Source: JBIKWM01 sp044356305 (lineage in GTDB: Bacteria; Bacteroidota; Bacteroidia; UBA10329). Taken from it: DNA of 64,000 bases. The DNA lies in NCBI GenBank assembly GCA_044356305.1, contig JBIKWM010000003.1, forward strand, positions 131,899 through 195,898, in the 5' to 3' direction. The number at the start of each line of letters is the position of its first letter. The first letter of the stretch is position 1. Positions 33,828 to 42,976 of the stretch are shown in pieces. The notes under the pieces were generated by a model that was given only the letters and a program-made list of their open reading frames with translations, was not told the DNA's origin and ran no database searches. A program made the translations under genes and the position numbers.

Positions 33828-34850
33828 ATGTTCGAAGAACTCGATGCGCATCTGGCGCTGATAGGCACCGCTCCCTTGACCGATGCCGATGCCGTGGAAG
33901 CATTCCGCCTCAAGTACCTGTCAAAGAAAGGTATCATCCCTGCGTTGTTCGAGGCTTTCCGCGAGGTTCCAAAGGAACAGAAGCGCGAGTATGGCCAGCG
34001 CCTGAATGTGCTGAAACAGGCTGCCGAGCAACGCTGGGATGAAGCCCGTAAGGCACTCGAGGGTCAGGCGGGTACTGGCGGCCTGGCCATCGACCCCACG
34101 TTGCCCGGGTTCCCGCACCCTGTGGGCAGCCGCCACCCAGTTGCACTGGTGCGCAGGCGCATCATTGATATTTTCACCCGTATCGGGTTCACGGTGGTGG
34201 AGGAGCGCGAGGTGGAAGATGACCATCACAACTTCTCGGCCCTCAATTTCCCGCTTGACCACCCTGCACGCGACATGCAGGATACCTTCTTTGTGAACCG
34301 CGAGCCCGACATGGCCCTGCGCACACACACCAGCAGTATACAGGTGCGGGTCATGGAAAGGCAACAGCCGCCCATCCGTGTCATCTGCCCAGGCCGCGTT
34401 TTCCGCAACGAGGCCATTTCGGCACGTGCGCACTGCATGTTCCATCAGGTCGAAGGGTTATACATTGATAAAGGCGTGTCGTTCGCTGACCTCAAGGACA
34501 CCTTGCTGTACTACGCCCGCGAGTTCTTCGGCCCCGATGCCCGGATACGTCTGCGCCCCAGCTACTTCCCATTCACCGAGCCAAGTGCCGAGATGGACGT
34601 GTACTGGGGCCTGAAGACCGAGGCCGATCACCGCATCACCAAAGGTACCGGCTGGCTTGAGGTGCTCGGCTGCGGCATGGTGGACCCCAATGTGCTGCGC
34701 TCCTGCGGTATCGACCCTGAGGTGTATTCCGGATTTGCGTTCGGTATGGGCATAGAGCGCACGGCCATGCTGCAATATGGGGTTAACGACCTCCGGATGT
34801 TCTTCGAGAACGATGTCCGTTTCCTTGAACAGTTCCAGGGGGCGAGATGA
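33828..34850 (+). CDS. pheS: Phenylalanyl-tRNA synthetase alpha subunit
   Basis: PheS is the catalytic subunit that charges tRNA-Phe and works as an alpha2-beta2 tetramer with PheT. The product from MFEELDAHLALIG has 340 residues, the usual length. An N-terminal coiled coil that grips tRNA spans about residues 1-85. The class II core carries motif 2 (RVFRNEAISARAHCMFHQVEG) and motif 3 (GFAFGMGIERTAMLQYGVND), as well as the start GSRHPVALVRRRIIDIF. pheT is not adjacent, as is common in Bacteroidota. A TACTTTTG box ends only 5 nt before the ATG, so the mRNA may have almost no leader. Confidence 0.96.
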   Translation: MFEELDAHLALIGTAPLTDADAVEAFRLKYLSKKGIIPALFEAFREVPKEQKREYGQRLNVLKQAAEQRWDEARKALEGQAGTGGLAIDPTLPGFPHPVGSRHPVALVRRRIIDIFTRIGFTVVEEREVEDDHHNFSALNFPLDHPARDMQDTFFVNREPDMALRTHTSSIQVRVMERQQPPIRVICPGRVFRNEAISARAHCMFHQVEGLYIDKGVSFADLKDTLLYYAREFFGPDARIRLRPSYFPFTEPSAEMDVYWGLKTEADHRITKGTGWLEVLGCGMVDPNVLRSCGIDPEVYSGFAFGMGIERTAMLQYGVNDLRMFFENDVRFLEQFQGAR

Positions 34851-34906
34851 CATAGCGGCCAATTTGCGGGTAAGCGCTCCGTCTATCCGAGCGATTATCT
34901 GGTCTG

Positions 34907-37900
34907 TCACTCGGTCCGCTCCAGCCCAAGTTGCACGTAAAAGGTTGTCCCTTGGTCTGGTACTGTCTCGAGGCTAATGGTGCCACCCATGCCTTCTACC
35001 ATGCCCTTGACCATGGCCAACCCTAGACCCATGCCCGATGATTTGGTGCTGAATCTGGGCACGAAGATGCGCTCGCGGACCTCGAGGGTCATCCCGCTGC
35101 CGTTGTCGCACACAGAGGCGGTGGCATTGTTTTCATCAACTCGTAAAATAATCTCAATCCGGCCCTCGCGGTCGTCCGGTATCGCCTGAATAGCGTTCTT
35201 GATCAGGTTGTTGAAAATTCTGATGAGCTGATCGCGGTCGGCCCGCACCACCACCGGACCGTCAGGGACAGAAAGACCGATGTGCATGCCCGGTTGATTG
35301 CGGTGAAGGTCGTGGACGCCCGAAAGGACGGCAGCCAGGTCAACAGATTGCATCTCAGGACGCGGCATCTGGGCGAAATCAGAGAATGCGGATGCGATGT
35401 TTGAGAGGGAATCAATCTGTTCAATCAGCGTTTTGCACATCCGTTCGGTACGCTCAGGCAGGTCGGGCGCACCATCGGCCTGGCTGCGCTGCAACATCTG
35501 AATTCCCAGACGCATGGGTGTGAGCGGGTTCTTTATCTCGTGGGCCACCTGTCTGGCCATTTCGCGCCAGGCGCTCTCGCGTTCGCTACGGGCCAACATT
35601 TCGGCACTGCGCACCAGTTCATTGAGCGTGCGGTTGTACTCGCGCACCAGTTCTCCCACCTCGTCATCGCCATGCCACACCACCGCACGGTTGCCGCCCT
35701 GTAGGCGAAGTCCGTGTAGGCTCTCGCGCATTACACGCAGCGGCCCGGTGATGCGTTCGGCCAGCGCCAATGCAACTGCTACGGCTACCACCAGCAGCAG
35801 TACGAACAGATTCATAAGGGTCGATATGAGCAGCCCGGCCTCTCTGCGCACCGCCTCCTGACGGGCATAATAGGGCAGCCCGATGTAGCCCAGCACATGG
35901 CCACTGTCGTTGCGCACCGGCACGTATGCGGCCAAGTGCCTCATGGCACCTATCTGCTCATACTGCACTACCGATGTGAGTGATGCCCCACTGAGGGCAC
36001 CGAAAGCCGTAGGGTCTATCAGCGGTGCTCGCAGCCCGCTCTCGTACAAACGGGGGCGTGAGGTGGCCAGCAGCCTTCCATCGGGCAGATAGAGATTAAT
36101 ATCGCTACCAAAAATGATGGAGAAGCGCGAAAGCAGCCGATTCAGCACTTCGCCATCTATAACCGAGAGAGAGTCGCGGTCCTTGATCTTACCTGCAATT
36201 TCTATCTGAACTGATCGGGCGCGGTCGAGCAGGTGGGCCTCCTCGCGGGCCTGCTGCCGGCCCACCACAAAGTACACTGTGGCGCTGCCCATCAGTATAA
36301 AAGTGGCCGCTATGGTGCCGGTCAGGCTCAGGTTAATGCGGGTACGGAGCGAATCCCAATGGCCCACCAGCGCACCTGGGCCGCGCAATAGCGCAAAGGC
36401 CATCATCCCCAAAAGGAGAAATGCGATGAGCACGTAGGGAAATGCTGCGAGGCCCGCAGGCAGTGTGCCCTCAGCCTGCGATATGATCACCACGTGCCCA
36501 TCGGTGTGCCATCTGGCCAGGTGGCTGTGGCCGTCCATGTGCCAATGGAGGCTGCCGGCCGAGTCGGGTCGGGCGGTGCTGAGGCTGACGCTGTACGGAC
36601 AGTCGCCTTTCGATTCCAAGAGCTGTCCGTTCTCGTATCTCGCCACGGAGTACCGCTCGGGCAACAGCCTTCGCGACACGCTGCCATCAATGAGCAGGGC
36701 TGCCAGGCCTGTCTGATTCAGAAGGGCCCTTGGGCGCAGGGTGATGTAGAGCACGTGGCCCTGATTGCGCCCTCTCCGGTCGTCCAGATCAATGCGGGCC
36801 AGATAGCCGCGGCCCTCGCCCGGCATCTGGTTGTACCCGCGTGTCATGGTGATGGTGCCTGCATCATGCAGGGCCGTCAGTTCGTTGAAATTCTTGCCGC
36901 CTGGCCCCTGATCGCTGGCCAGAAGCAGCCCATCGGCCCCGAAAAGATCGACCCCGACCTCATAATCCTGCCACTGCTCATATAGGAAAAGGCGGTGCAC
37001 GCGGGCCAGGAGTTCCTCGTTGCGCTGAGGCACCACGGCTATACAGTTGCGCAGTACTCGGTCGGCAAGGATATCCTCACGCACCTGTGCAAATAGGAAT
37101 TCACTCACGGGGTCATTCCCCTCATCGATGGATTCGGCCAGATTGAGCCGTGTGTCGAGTTCGGCTGCATCGAGGCGGGCGGCCCACATGGCAGTGGTCA
37201 GGGCCGCATAGCCAATGATGGCCGGTAGAAAGGCGGCAAAGGACCATTTGCTGCTTGCGCGATGGGTCACGCGCTGCAGTTGCCACACCACCAGCGCCAT
37301 GCTCGCACCCGTTACCGCTGCCGTGTACCACGGCATGAGCAAAAGGCCTAGTGCGGCAAGCACAATTCCAAAGAGCATTGCCCTGAACGGGCCTTCGTTC
37401 CGGCAGACATGGGTCCAGAAAAAAGTGAGCAGCGCCATGGTGCCCGCCCACAGACCCACGGCCACCACGGCCCAGATGCTGTAGGCGTTGAGGTTGAAAG
37501 GGTCCGAGAGGTCGGTAGGGAACGATGAATCGCGGATGATTGCCCCTACGAGCGGCCATGCCGATAGGTGTGCAAGGGCGATGATGAATCCCATCGACCC
37601 ATTCACAGAAACAGATCTTAAATGGGCTGTGACAGACAGCCAACGGGCTGAGATCAGCAGCAGGCAGGCCAGGTGCAGCAGAACATCGGCCAGCGAGGAG
37701 GTGAATGGGCCGCTCGCGTGCACATCGGGGCGAAAGAGGCCAGACGACACGAGTGCCTCCGGGCCTTTCAACAGCAACAGGACCCGTAATAGGACCAGTC
37801 CGGCAGTGAAGATGGCCGCTCCCCCGAAAGGGCTGAAGGCGAATCTGAATGAAAGCTGCCAGAGCAACACCACCACGGCACAGATGGCGGCACACCAAAG

Positions 37901-38467
37901 CAAGGCAGGGAGCAGCGGTTGTGGGTCGCCTACCGGGTCGCCCGCCACGAGATGAAACTCACTGCCGAGGGCGGGCACCACCACTCCGCCCGTATCGGCC
38001 ACCGAAAGGCGCATGCTGGGCGGCAGTTCGAAGTGTGGGCCCCAACCGTCATTCAAATATGTGTTGCTGAAGGCGTAGCGGTGCCGAACCAGACCCACTA
38101 TGCACCTGAGGGTGTCGCCATGTTCGACCACCTGACGGAGATACTGTCCATCCGGCAGGGTCACAATTCCGGTATCAGGAAGGCCACGGCCCTCTGGCCC
38201 GATGCCGAACGGGACCGAGGCTGTGGACCACCGCACGGCCCTGCCATGGACGTATTCAATGGCCGCAACGCCATCCGTATCCCAGTCAGAGCTGGACGGG
38301 AAAAGTGAAGGATCAATGAATCGGTCAATGGCCGACCGGAGTGCAGCGGCTCCCTCGGTCACACGTTCTACTGCCTCATGCTCATTGAGCCGGAACATAG
38401 GTCCCCCTGCCATGGCGGCCAGCAACGCCACAACGGCAAGGGCTGAGCTGATGCGGACGGTGCGCAA
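34907..38467 (-). CDS. Very large membrane sensor histidine kinase (NtrY-like C-terminus)
   Basis: A 1186-residue inner-membrane kinase starting at TTG. An N-terminal helix is followed by an extracytoplasmic segment (about 30-185), a run of roughly seven helices (about 185-430), a second soluble region (about 440-650), a helix, and another helix followed by a Cache-like part (DGRLLATSRPRLYESG). Next come a HAMP linker, a HisKA domain with phospho-acceptor His976 in ARQVAHEIKNPLTPMRLGI, and an HATPase domain (NLIKNAIQAIPDD, VCDNGSGM, KSSGMGLGLAMVKGM). No receiver or regulator gene is nearby, so the output is unknown. The stop lies 56 nt from the convergent pheS. Confidence 0.9.
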   Translation of the reverse strand: MRTVRISSALAVVALLAAMAGGPMFRLNEHEAVERVTEGAAALRSAIDRFIDPSLFPSSSDWDTDGVAAIEYVHGRAVRWSTASVPFGIGPEGRGLPDTGIVTLPDGQYLRQVVEHGDTLRCIVGLVRHRYAFSNTYLNDGWGPHFELPPSMRLSVADTGGVVVPALGSEFHLVAGDPVGDPQPLLPALLWCAAICAVVVLLWQLSFRFAFSPFGGAAIFTAGLVLLRVLLLLKGPEALVSSGLFRPDVHASGPFTSSLADVLLHLACLLLISARWLSVTAHLRSVSVNGSMGFIIALAHLSAWPLVGAIIRDSSFPTDLSDPFNLNAYSIWAVVAVGLWAGTMALLTFFWTHVCRNEGPFRAMLFGIVLAALGLLLMPWYTAAVTGASMALVVWQLQRVTHRASSKWSFAAFLPAIIGYAALTTAMWAARLDAAELDTRLNLAESIDEGNDPVSEFLFAQVREDILADRVLRNCIAVVPQRNEELLARVHRLFLYEQWQDYEVGVDLFGADGLLLASDQGPGGKNFNELTALHDAGTITMTRGYNQMPGEGRGYLARIDLDDRRGRNQGHVLYITLRPRALLNQTGLAALLIDGSVSRRLLPERYSVARYENGQLLESKGDCPYSVSLSTARPDSAGSLHWHMDGHSHLARWHTDGHVVIISQAEGTLPAGLAAFPYVLIAFLLLGMMAFALLRGPGALVGHWDSLRTRINLSLTGTIAATFILMGSATVYFVVGRQQAREEAHLLDRARSVQIEIAGKIKDRDSLSVIDGEVLNRLLSRFSIIFGSDINLYLPDGRLLATSRPRLYESGLRAPLIDPTAFGALSGASLTSVVQYEQIGAMRHLAAYVPVRNDSGHVLGYIGLPYYARQEAVRREAGLLISTLMNLFVLLLVVAVAVALALAERITGPLRVMRESLHGLRLQGGNRAVVWHGDDEVGELVREYNRTLNELVRSAEMLARSERESAWREMARQVAHEIKNPLTPMRLGIQMLQRSQADGAPDLPERTERMCKTLIEQIDSLSNIASAFSDFAQMPRPEMQSVDLAAVLSGVHDLHRNQPGMHIGLSVPDGPVVVRADRDQLIRIFNNLIKNAIQAIPDDREGRIEIILRVDENNATASVCDNGSGMTLEVRERIFVPRFSTKSSGMGLGLAMVKGMVEGMGGTISLETVPDQGTTFYVQLGLERTE

Positions 38468-38486
38468 AGGGATGGGCCTGTGCCGT

Positions 38487-38494
38487 CAAAGGTA
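38487..38494 (-). promoter_or_regulatory. Candidate -7 box (TACCTTTG)
   Basis: An exact TAnnTTTG on the minus strand, 19 nt before the TTG start of the histidine kinase. Confidence 0.35.
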
Positions 38495-38721
38495 GGAGTG
38501 CTGGCAGGGGCTTCACCTGCGTGTGCTATGGACAATGCGAATAACGGGCCGTGCCTCAGGTCTTGTTTAACAGTTTGGATATCACAGGGCCGTATACTCA
38601 GTCATGGCTCGAACGAGAGTGGCCTGAAAGTGAATGTAAGTTGGCTGCCGATAGGAAAGTTGAAATGGCAAAGCCATCATCAATCGGGCATGTGGAGATG
38701 GAACGGGGTACATTGTGAATG

Positions 38722-38750
38722 AAAAAGGGCCGCGAAAACCGCGACCCTTT
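38722..38750 (-). terminator. Terminator of tRNA-Asn
   Basis: On the minus strand AAAGGG-T-CGCG pairs with CGCG-G-CCCTTT around a short T-rich loop and is followed by TTCATTC. It lies directly after the CCA end of the tRNA. Confidence 0.65.
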
Positions 38751-38827
38751 TGGCTCCCCCTGTAGGACTTGAACCTACGACCCTCTGATTAACAGTCAGA
38801 TGCTCTAACCAGCTGAGCTAAGGAGGA
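38751..38827 (-). tRNA. tRNA-Asn (anticodon GTT)
   Basis: The minus strand gives a full cloverleaf. The acceptor is TCCTCCT/AGGGGGA (one G-T pair), the D arm GCTC...GAGC, and the anticodon arm CTGAC/GTCAG-like with loop CTGTTAA, so GTT (asparagine). The T arm is GTAGG-TTCAAGT-CCTAC and the discriminator G. Unlike tRNA-Gln in this window, the 3' CCA is encoded in the genome. Confidence 0.95.
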
Positions 38828-38879
38828 ATGCTCTTTTTTTGAGGGCTGCAAATGTAATCAGCAGGCTCATACCACACAA

Positions 38880-38887
38880 TATCTTTG
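38880..38887 (+). promoter_or_regulatory. Candidate -7 box (TATCTTTG)
   Basis: An exact TAnnTTTG, 18 nt before the ATG of the PfkB-family kinase. Confidence 0.35.
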
Positions 38888-38905
38888 CGGAAATTTCCAA
38901 AACAC

Positions 38906-39829
38906 ATGAGTCTGCTCACTGTAGGCACCGTTGCATTCGATGCCATTGAGACCCCTTTTGGTAAGACCGACCGCATTGTGGGAGGTGCGGCCACGTATAT
39001 CAGTCTTGCGGCTTCCTATTTCACCAAAAAGACCGCTATCATTTCTGTGGTGGGCGATGATTTTCCTGAAGAGAACCTTGCAATGCTCCGCGCGCATGGT
39101 GTCGATACCGATGGGATAAAGGTGGTGAATGGAGGAAAGACCTTCTTTTGGAGCGGCAGGTACCGCAACGACATGAACTCGCGCGACACTTTGACCACAG
39201 AGTTGAACGTGCTGGCAGATTTTGCCCCTGTGGTGGCCGATGCACAGAAGGAGGCCGATTTTCTGATGCTGGGCAATCTTACCCCGGCCATTCAGCGCAG
39301 CGTAATTGAGCAGATGCGCAGGCGACCCAAGCTCATAGTGATGGACACCATGAATTTCTGGATGGACATTGCCCTTGACGAGCTGAAGGAGACCCTGAAA
39401 CTGGTGGATGTGCTTACAATTAATGATGAAGAGGCAAGGCAGTTGTCAGGCGAGTTCAGCATTGTAAAAGCAGCTCAGAAGATTCTGACTATGGGCCCGA
39501 AGTACCTCGTTATCAAAAAGGGCGAACACGGTGCCCTGCTGTTTCATGGGGCCAACGTGTTCTTTGCCCCGGCACTGCCCTTAGAAGAGGTCTTTGATCC
39601 CACAGGCGCTGGCGACAGTTTCGCAGGCGGGTTCATCGGCTACTTGGCCAACACGCGCGATATCTCTTTCGAGAACATGAAACGGGCCATCATATTCGGC
39701 TCGGCCATGGCATCGTTCTGTGTGGAGAAGTTCGGCACCGAACGGCTGCTGCATCTCACGCAGGAGGAGATTGACAACCGTGTTCAGGACTTCATCGACC
39801 TGGTTCAGTTCGACATCAGCCTTGAGTGA
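38906..39829 (+). CDS. PfkB-family carbohydrate/nucleoside kinase
   Basis: A cytoplasmic kinase of 307 residues from the ATG beginning MSLLTVGTVAFDAIETPFG. It has the ribokinase-fold N-terminal glycine motif (IVGGAATYISLAASYF, then SVVGDDF). The C-terminal signature FDPTGAGDSFAGGFIGYL contains the anion hole and catalytic Asp. It phosphorylates a hydroxyl group of a sugar or nucleoside with ATP. The substrate (ribose, adenosine, fructose or other) is not decided by visible residues. Bacteroidota homologues of this length are often labelled sugar kinase. It is convergent with the lipoprotein gene, with only 12 nt between the stops. Confidence 0.9.
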   Translation: MSLLTVGTVAFDAIETPFGKTDRIVGGAATYISLAASYFTKKTAIISVVGDDFPEENLAMLRAHGVDTDGIKVVNGGKTFFWSGRYRNDMNSRDTLTTELNVLADFAPVVADAQKEADFLMLGNLTPAIQRSVIEQMRRRPKLIVMDTMNFWMDIALDELKETLKLVDVLTINDEEARQLSGEFSIVKAAQKILTMGPKYLVIKKGEHGALLFHGANVFFAPALPLEEVFDPTGAGDSFAGGFIGYLANTRDISFENMKRAIIFGSAMASFCVEKFGTERLLHLTQEEIDNRVQDFIDLVQFDISLE

Positions 39830-39841
39830 GATAAATGCGCC

Positions 39842-40261
39842 TCAGTTGCGCTTCCCTCTGAACAGGTAGGTGGTACCACCACCCAGTCCACCATTGTTGC
39901 TGTTGACCACAAGGCTATCTGAAGCTCGGAACTCGAGCCTGTAATGGCTCGATGCGCCCTGATTCTGATCGAAGATGCCGGTGGAGTCAATGGTCATCTC
40001 TGGTCCACCGTCTACGCTGATGGCCGAGTCGCCCACAATGGTTATCACCAGCGTATCGGGCCCATCGGCATAGGTTGTCTGCTGGCCCATGACCCAGTAT
40101 GATGTCCATTTGTGGCCAAAGTAGGTGCCTACCCATTCATCACGGTAGTCTGTGGGTTCAGGCTCGGGCTCGTCCTCGTCACATCCGACAAAAATGAAAA
40201 ATGGAACAGCCAGGCACATGCCAATGGTCAGGATGTGGAGTTGTCTGTTGATGTCCATCAT
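39842..40261 (-). CDS. Small hypothetical lipoprotein
   Basis: A 139-residue protein with an N-terminal hydrophobic stretch ending in a lipobox-like FIFVGC, followed by an acidic proline-rich segment (DEDEPEPEPTDY). It should be lipid-anchored after signal peptidase II cleavage. The mature part is beta-rich (WVGTYFGHKW, LVITIVGDSAISV, YRLEFRASDSLVV) and could be a small lipocalin-like barrel, but no family is recognised. It starts 9 nt after the beta-propeller gene ends and is probably in its operon. Confidence 0.72.
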   Translation of the reverse strand: MMDINRQLHILTIGMCLAVPFFIFVGCDEDEPEPEPTDYRDEWVGTYFGHKWTSYWVMGQQTTYADGPDTLVITIVGDSAISVDGGPEMTIDSTGIFDQNQGASSHYRLEFRASDSLVVNSNNGGLGGGTTYLFRGKRN

Positions 40262-40270
40262 GTTGCCGGA

Positions 40271-41890
40271 TTATTGCTGTAAGACGATCCTGATGGTGCT
40301 GAGGCTGCCATCGGCCCTCATTGCTCTTAAAGTGTAAAGACCATTTGAGAGTCGGCCCATATCGATGGAGGTTTCGGGGCCCAAATGACTGTTACGGTGC
40401 ACTATGCGCCCCTGTCCATCAAAGACCATTGCCTCATCGATAGGTTGGTCTGAACGCAGATTTACAATGCCCGTGGTGGGATTAGGATACACGGTGATGC
40501 CATTTTCCGTGGTCATCTGATTGGACTGGCCAAGGATGTGGCTGAGTTTGGCAAGGTACAGGTCGCCATTGTCGGCAATGCCGATGGTGTGTGTGCCAAA
40601 ATCAGCAAAGTAGAAATAGTAGCCGGTAGTGAACAGTTCGTCATTGGCCCCCACGCTCACAGCCTGGCCTATGTCGGCACTGCCTGCCCCTGCCACAACG
40701 GTGTATCGGTGGTCGCCTTCGGCATCAAGGTGAGTCAGAAATACATCATAACCATTGCCTGTCAAGGTGTCCTGATCAATGATGAGCTCACTGTCAAAGA
40801 GGCCAGTGATGTAGATGTTGCCGTCCCATGTCACATCCATGCCGAGAGCATTGTCGAGTGCCCCGCCCCCGAGTCCCTTCACCCAGTCGCACTGCCCCTG
40901 ATCCGTGAAACGGGCCACGAACACATCGTTGTAGCCCACGGCCGTGATGTTGCCGCATGGGAACTGCGTGGTGCCAAGGAAGTAACCGCACACATAGGCA
41001 TGGCCATTGAGGTCGGTGGCAAGGCCTGTTGCCACATCGCTGGCCGTGCCGCCCGCTGTGCGAACCCATTGCAACTGATTGACCTGATGGTACTTGCACA
41101 GGAACATGTCGCTGCTGCCCGCGCTGGCAAAGTGCGCCTCACCGAATATGACCTCTTCGTAAAAGTCGCCAGCCACATACACGCCCCAGTCGGTGGCCAC
41201 ATCTATGGCAGTGCCCACATCGTGCGCCAGGCCGCCTCCTTTGGCCAGCCCTATCTGACCACCGTCTGTGGCCATGAGCCGGGCCATGAACATGTCCCTG
41301 CCGCCATTTGAGAAGAGTGTACCCTGCGGTCTGAAGTAACAACGGTCCTCAAATCCACCTGTCATATACAGGCTACCATCGGGGTGGCGCACTATGTCGT
41401 TGGCCATGTCCTCGCCCGTGCCGCCAGCTGTTGTGGCCCAGCGGAATGTGCCATCGGGGCCGTAACTGGCCGCGAACATGTCTATGCCGCCAATGCTTCC
41501 GAAGGCCACAGTGTCGCTATCGGAGATGTTGAAGATGATGGTGTCTGTGAATGTGCCGCATACATACACATTGCCTTCTGGGTCGGAGGTGATGCCACGT
41601 ACTGCGTCATCTTTTGGGCCACCGAGCGAGCGGACCCACAACAGAGTGCCATCGGTGGAATAGCGCGCCACCAGACCATCGGTGAGGCCGCGGCCAGTGA
41701 CCCATTGTCCCTCAATTAGCATGCTGCCCCCGAAAGATCCGCCTACTGTGGCACCGCCATCGGGCATGGCCTGAACACAGCGGCCTACATCGACCCCCAC
41801 GCCACCGGCACTGCGGGCCCATTCAAATCCTTGACCTGATACCCGCCCAGCCAGCAGGGCCATTGCGAGCAACAAGGTCAGATGGCGCAT
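40271..41890 (-). CDS. Secreted SBBP beta-propeller protein with T9SS type A tail
   Basis: A 539-residue protein with signal peptide and a series of about seven to eight repeats of roughly 55 residues. Their pattern is W-x-x-x-x-GG-x-x-x-D-x-x-x-x-I/V-x-x-D-x-x-G-x-x-Y-x-x-G-x-F (for example DPEGNVYVCGTF, DLNGHAYVCGYF, DGNIYITGLF), the SBBP-type beta-propeller. The final 80 residues are a type A sorting domain (VYPNPTTGIVNL). Such proteins are cell-surface or secreted with no known catalytic activity. It is flanked by lipoprotein genes on the same strand, 9 and 12 nt away, making a three-gene unit. Confidence 0.85.
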   Translation of the reverse strand: MRHLTLLLAMALLAGRVSGQGFEWARSAGGVGVDVGRCVQAMPDGGATVGGSFGGSMLIEGQWVTGRGLTDGLVARYSTDGTLLWVRSLGGPKDDAVRGITSDPEGNVYVCGTFTDTIIFNISDSDTVAFGSIGGIDMFAASYGPDGTFRWATTAGGTGEDMANDIVRHPDGSLYMTGGFEDRCYFRPQGTLFSNGGRDMFMARLMATDGGQIGLAKGGGLAHDVGTAIDVATDWGVYVAGDFYEEVIFGEAHFASAGSSDMFLCKYHQVNQLQWVRTAGGTASDVATGLATDLNGHAYVCGYFLGTTQFPCGNITAVGYNDVFVARFTDQGQCDWVKGLGGGALDNALGMDVTWDGNIYITGLFDSELIIDQDTLTGNGYDVFLTHLDAEGDHRYTVVAGAGSADIGQAVSVGANDELFTTGYYFYFADFGTHTIGIADNGDLYLAKLSHILGQSNQMTTENGITVYPNPTTGIVNLRSDQPIDEAMVFDGQGRIVHRNSHLGPETSIDMGRLSNGLYTLRAMRADGSLSTIRIVLQQ

Positions 41891-41902
41891 CGCACGGGTG
41901 AC

Positions 41903-42730
41903 TTATGATATGATCCAGGACCTGATATCGCCAATGGATGTCAGAATCGGCTCAAACATTTTCGGGTCGGCCTTTGCGTCCGACCCTTCGCCTATGACTA
42001 GCCCATCGTTGTGCATCATTTTCTGAAGCGGCAACATGCGCATCTGCAGGTCGTTCACCGCAGGGTCGTCCAATGCGTCCATTGCGGCAATGATCCGGTC
42101 AAGCACCGATCGCTGTGCATGTATCTGAATCAGGATCTCGTCATTGGGCTTTCCATCGGGGCCAAGGCGCGAAGCCAGATACACACTCTCTATCCAGCCA
42201 CCGGCCAGCATGAGCAGCGAAGTTGTGGTGCGGTCGTTGGCGCGGAGGTACTCATTGGCCCGGTCATAGGCACCGCCCAGCAGGTTCAGGAGCGAGTCAC
42301 GGTATTGAATGTTGTTCTCGACCCTGTCGAACAGCTCTTGGTCAAATGCCTCGCTAAGCCCGATGGCATCGCTCAGTTTGCGCACGTTGTTCAGATAGAA
42401 CATGGTCTCCTGTGTCTGCTTGTACAACGAGGTGTAACCCACATCGGCACTGAACACTCCCATGTTCATGGTCTTCTTGGCCTCGGTGGTGTAGCGGTCA
42501 ATGTTCTTCACAGGATTCAGCACGGTTCCATCGTATGCCCCTCCGCTGTGTTTCACAAGAATGGCCATCTCAATGGGCGATGGGAGCTGCCGCACCATGT
42601 CTTTGGCGCGGTTCAGGTCTATACTATCGGTGGCAGCGGTGGTGGCAGTGCCAGGCGAGTTGTCCTTGGGTTCGCAGGCAGTGATAAGGGCTATGGCCAA
42701 GGCGCACAGCAACAGAACAGGTAGGCGCAT
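41903..42730 (-). CDS. Hypothetical lipoprotein (Bacteroidota)
   Basis: A 275-residue protein with a type II signal peptide (lipobox ALITAC). The mature part is almost all helical, with repeated amphipathic helices (AKDMVRQLPSPIEMAILVK, NVRKLSDAIGLSEAFDQEL). It resembles a widespread Bacteroidota lipoprotein family of unknown function, recognised here only by the phrase LPSPIEMA and overall shape. It is the first gene of a set with the beta-propeller cargo protein and the small lipoprotein downstream. A near -7 box (TACTTTTA) lies 29 nt before its ATG. Confidence 0.75.
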   Translation of the reverse strand: MRLPVLLLCALAIALITACEPKDNSPGTATTAATDSIDLNRAKDMVRQLPSPIEMAILVKHSGGAYDGTVLNPVKNIDRYTTEAKKTMNMGVFSADVGYTSLYKQTQETMFYLNNVRKLSDAIGLSEAFDQELFDRVENNIQYRDSLLNLLGGAYDRANEYLRANDRTTTSLLMLAGGWIESVYLASRLGPDGKPNDEILIQIHAQRSVLDRIIAAMDALDDPAVNDLQMRMLPLQKMMHNDGLVIGEGSDAKADPKMFEPILTSIGDIRSWIIS

Positions 42731-42976
42731 GGGGCGAGCGAGTACGTGTAGATTGGGGGTAAAAGTATGCCGTATGGGTCGGCTCTGAAAATGTCAATTT
42801 CTGTCAATGAACAGAACTGGGGCAGGGATATTCTTGCCCTGAAGCTGTTCTACTTGGTAGGCTTCGGCTTACAGGACTAAAGCGTAGGGGAGTGAGCGGT
42901 AAAGGCTGTTTCGCAATTCGAATTAATGGATATCTAATTGAAAATGACAGCATTCAAATTATAAAAAACCTAAGGC

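Noticed and set aside
37122..37898. 258-codon frame on the same strand inside the histidine kinase gene
   Set aside because: Out-of-frame with the kinase, Arg/Gly/Pro/His-rich, no family; not evidence of a frameshift because the kinase frame is intact throughout.
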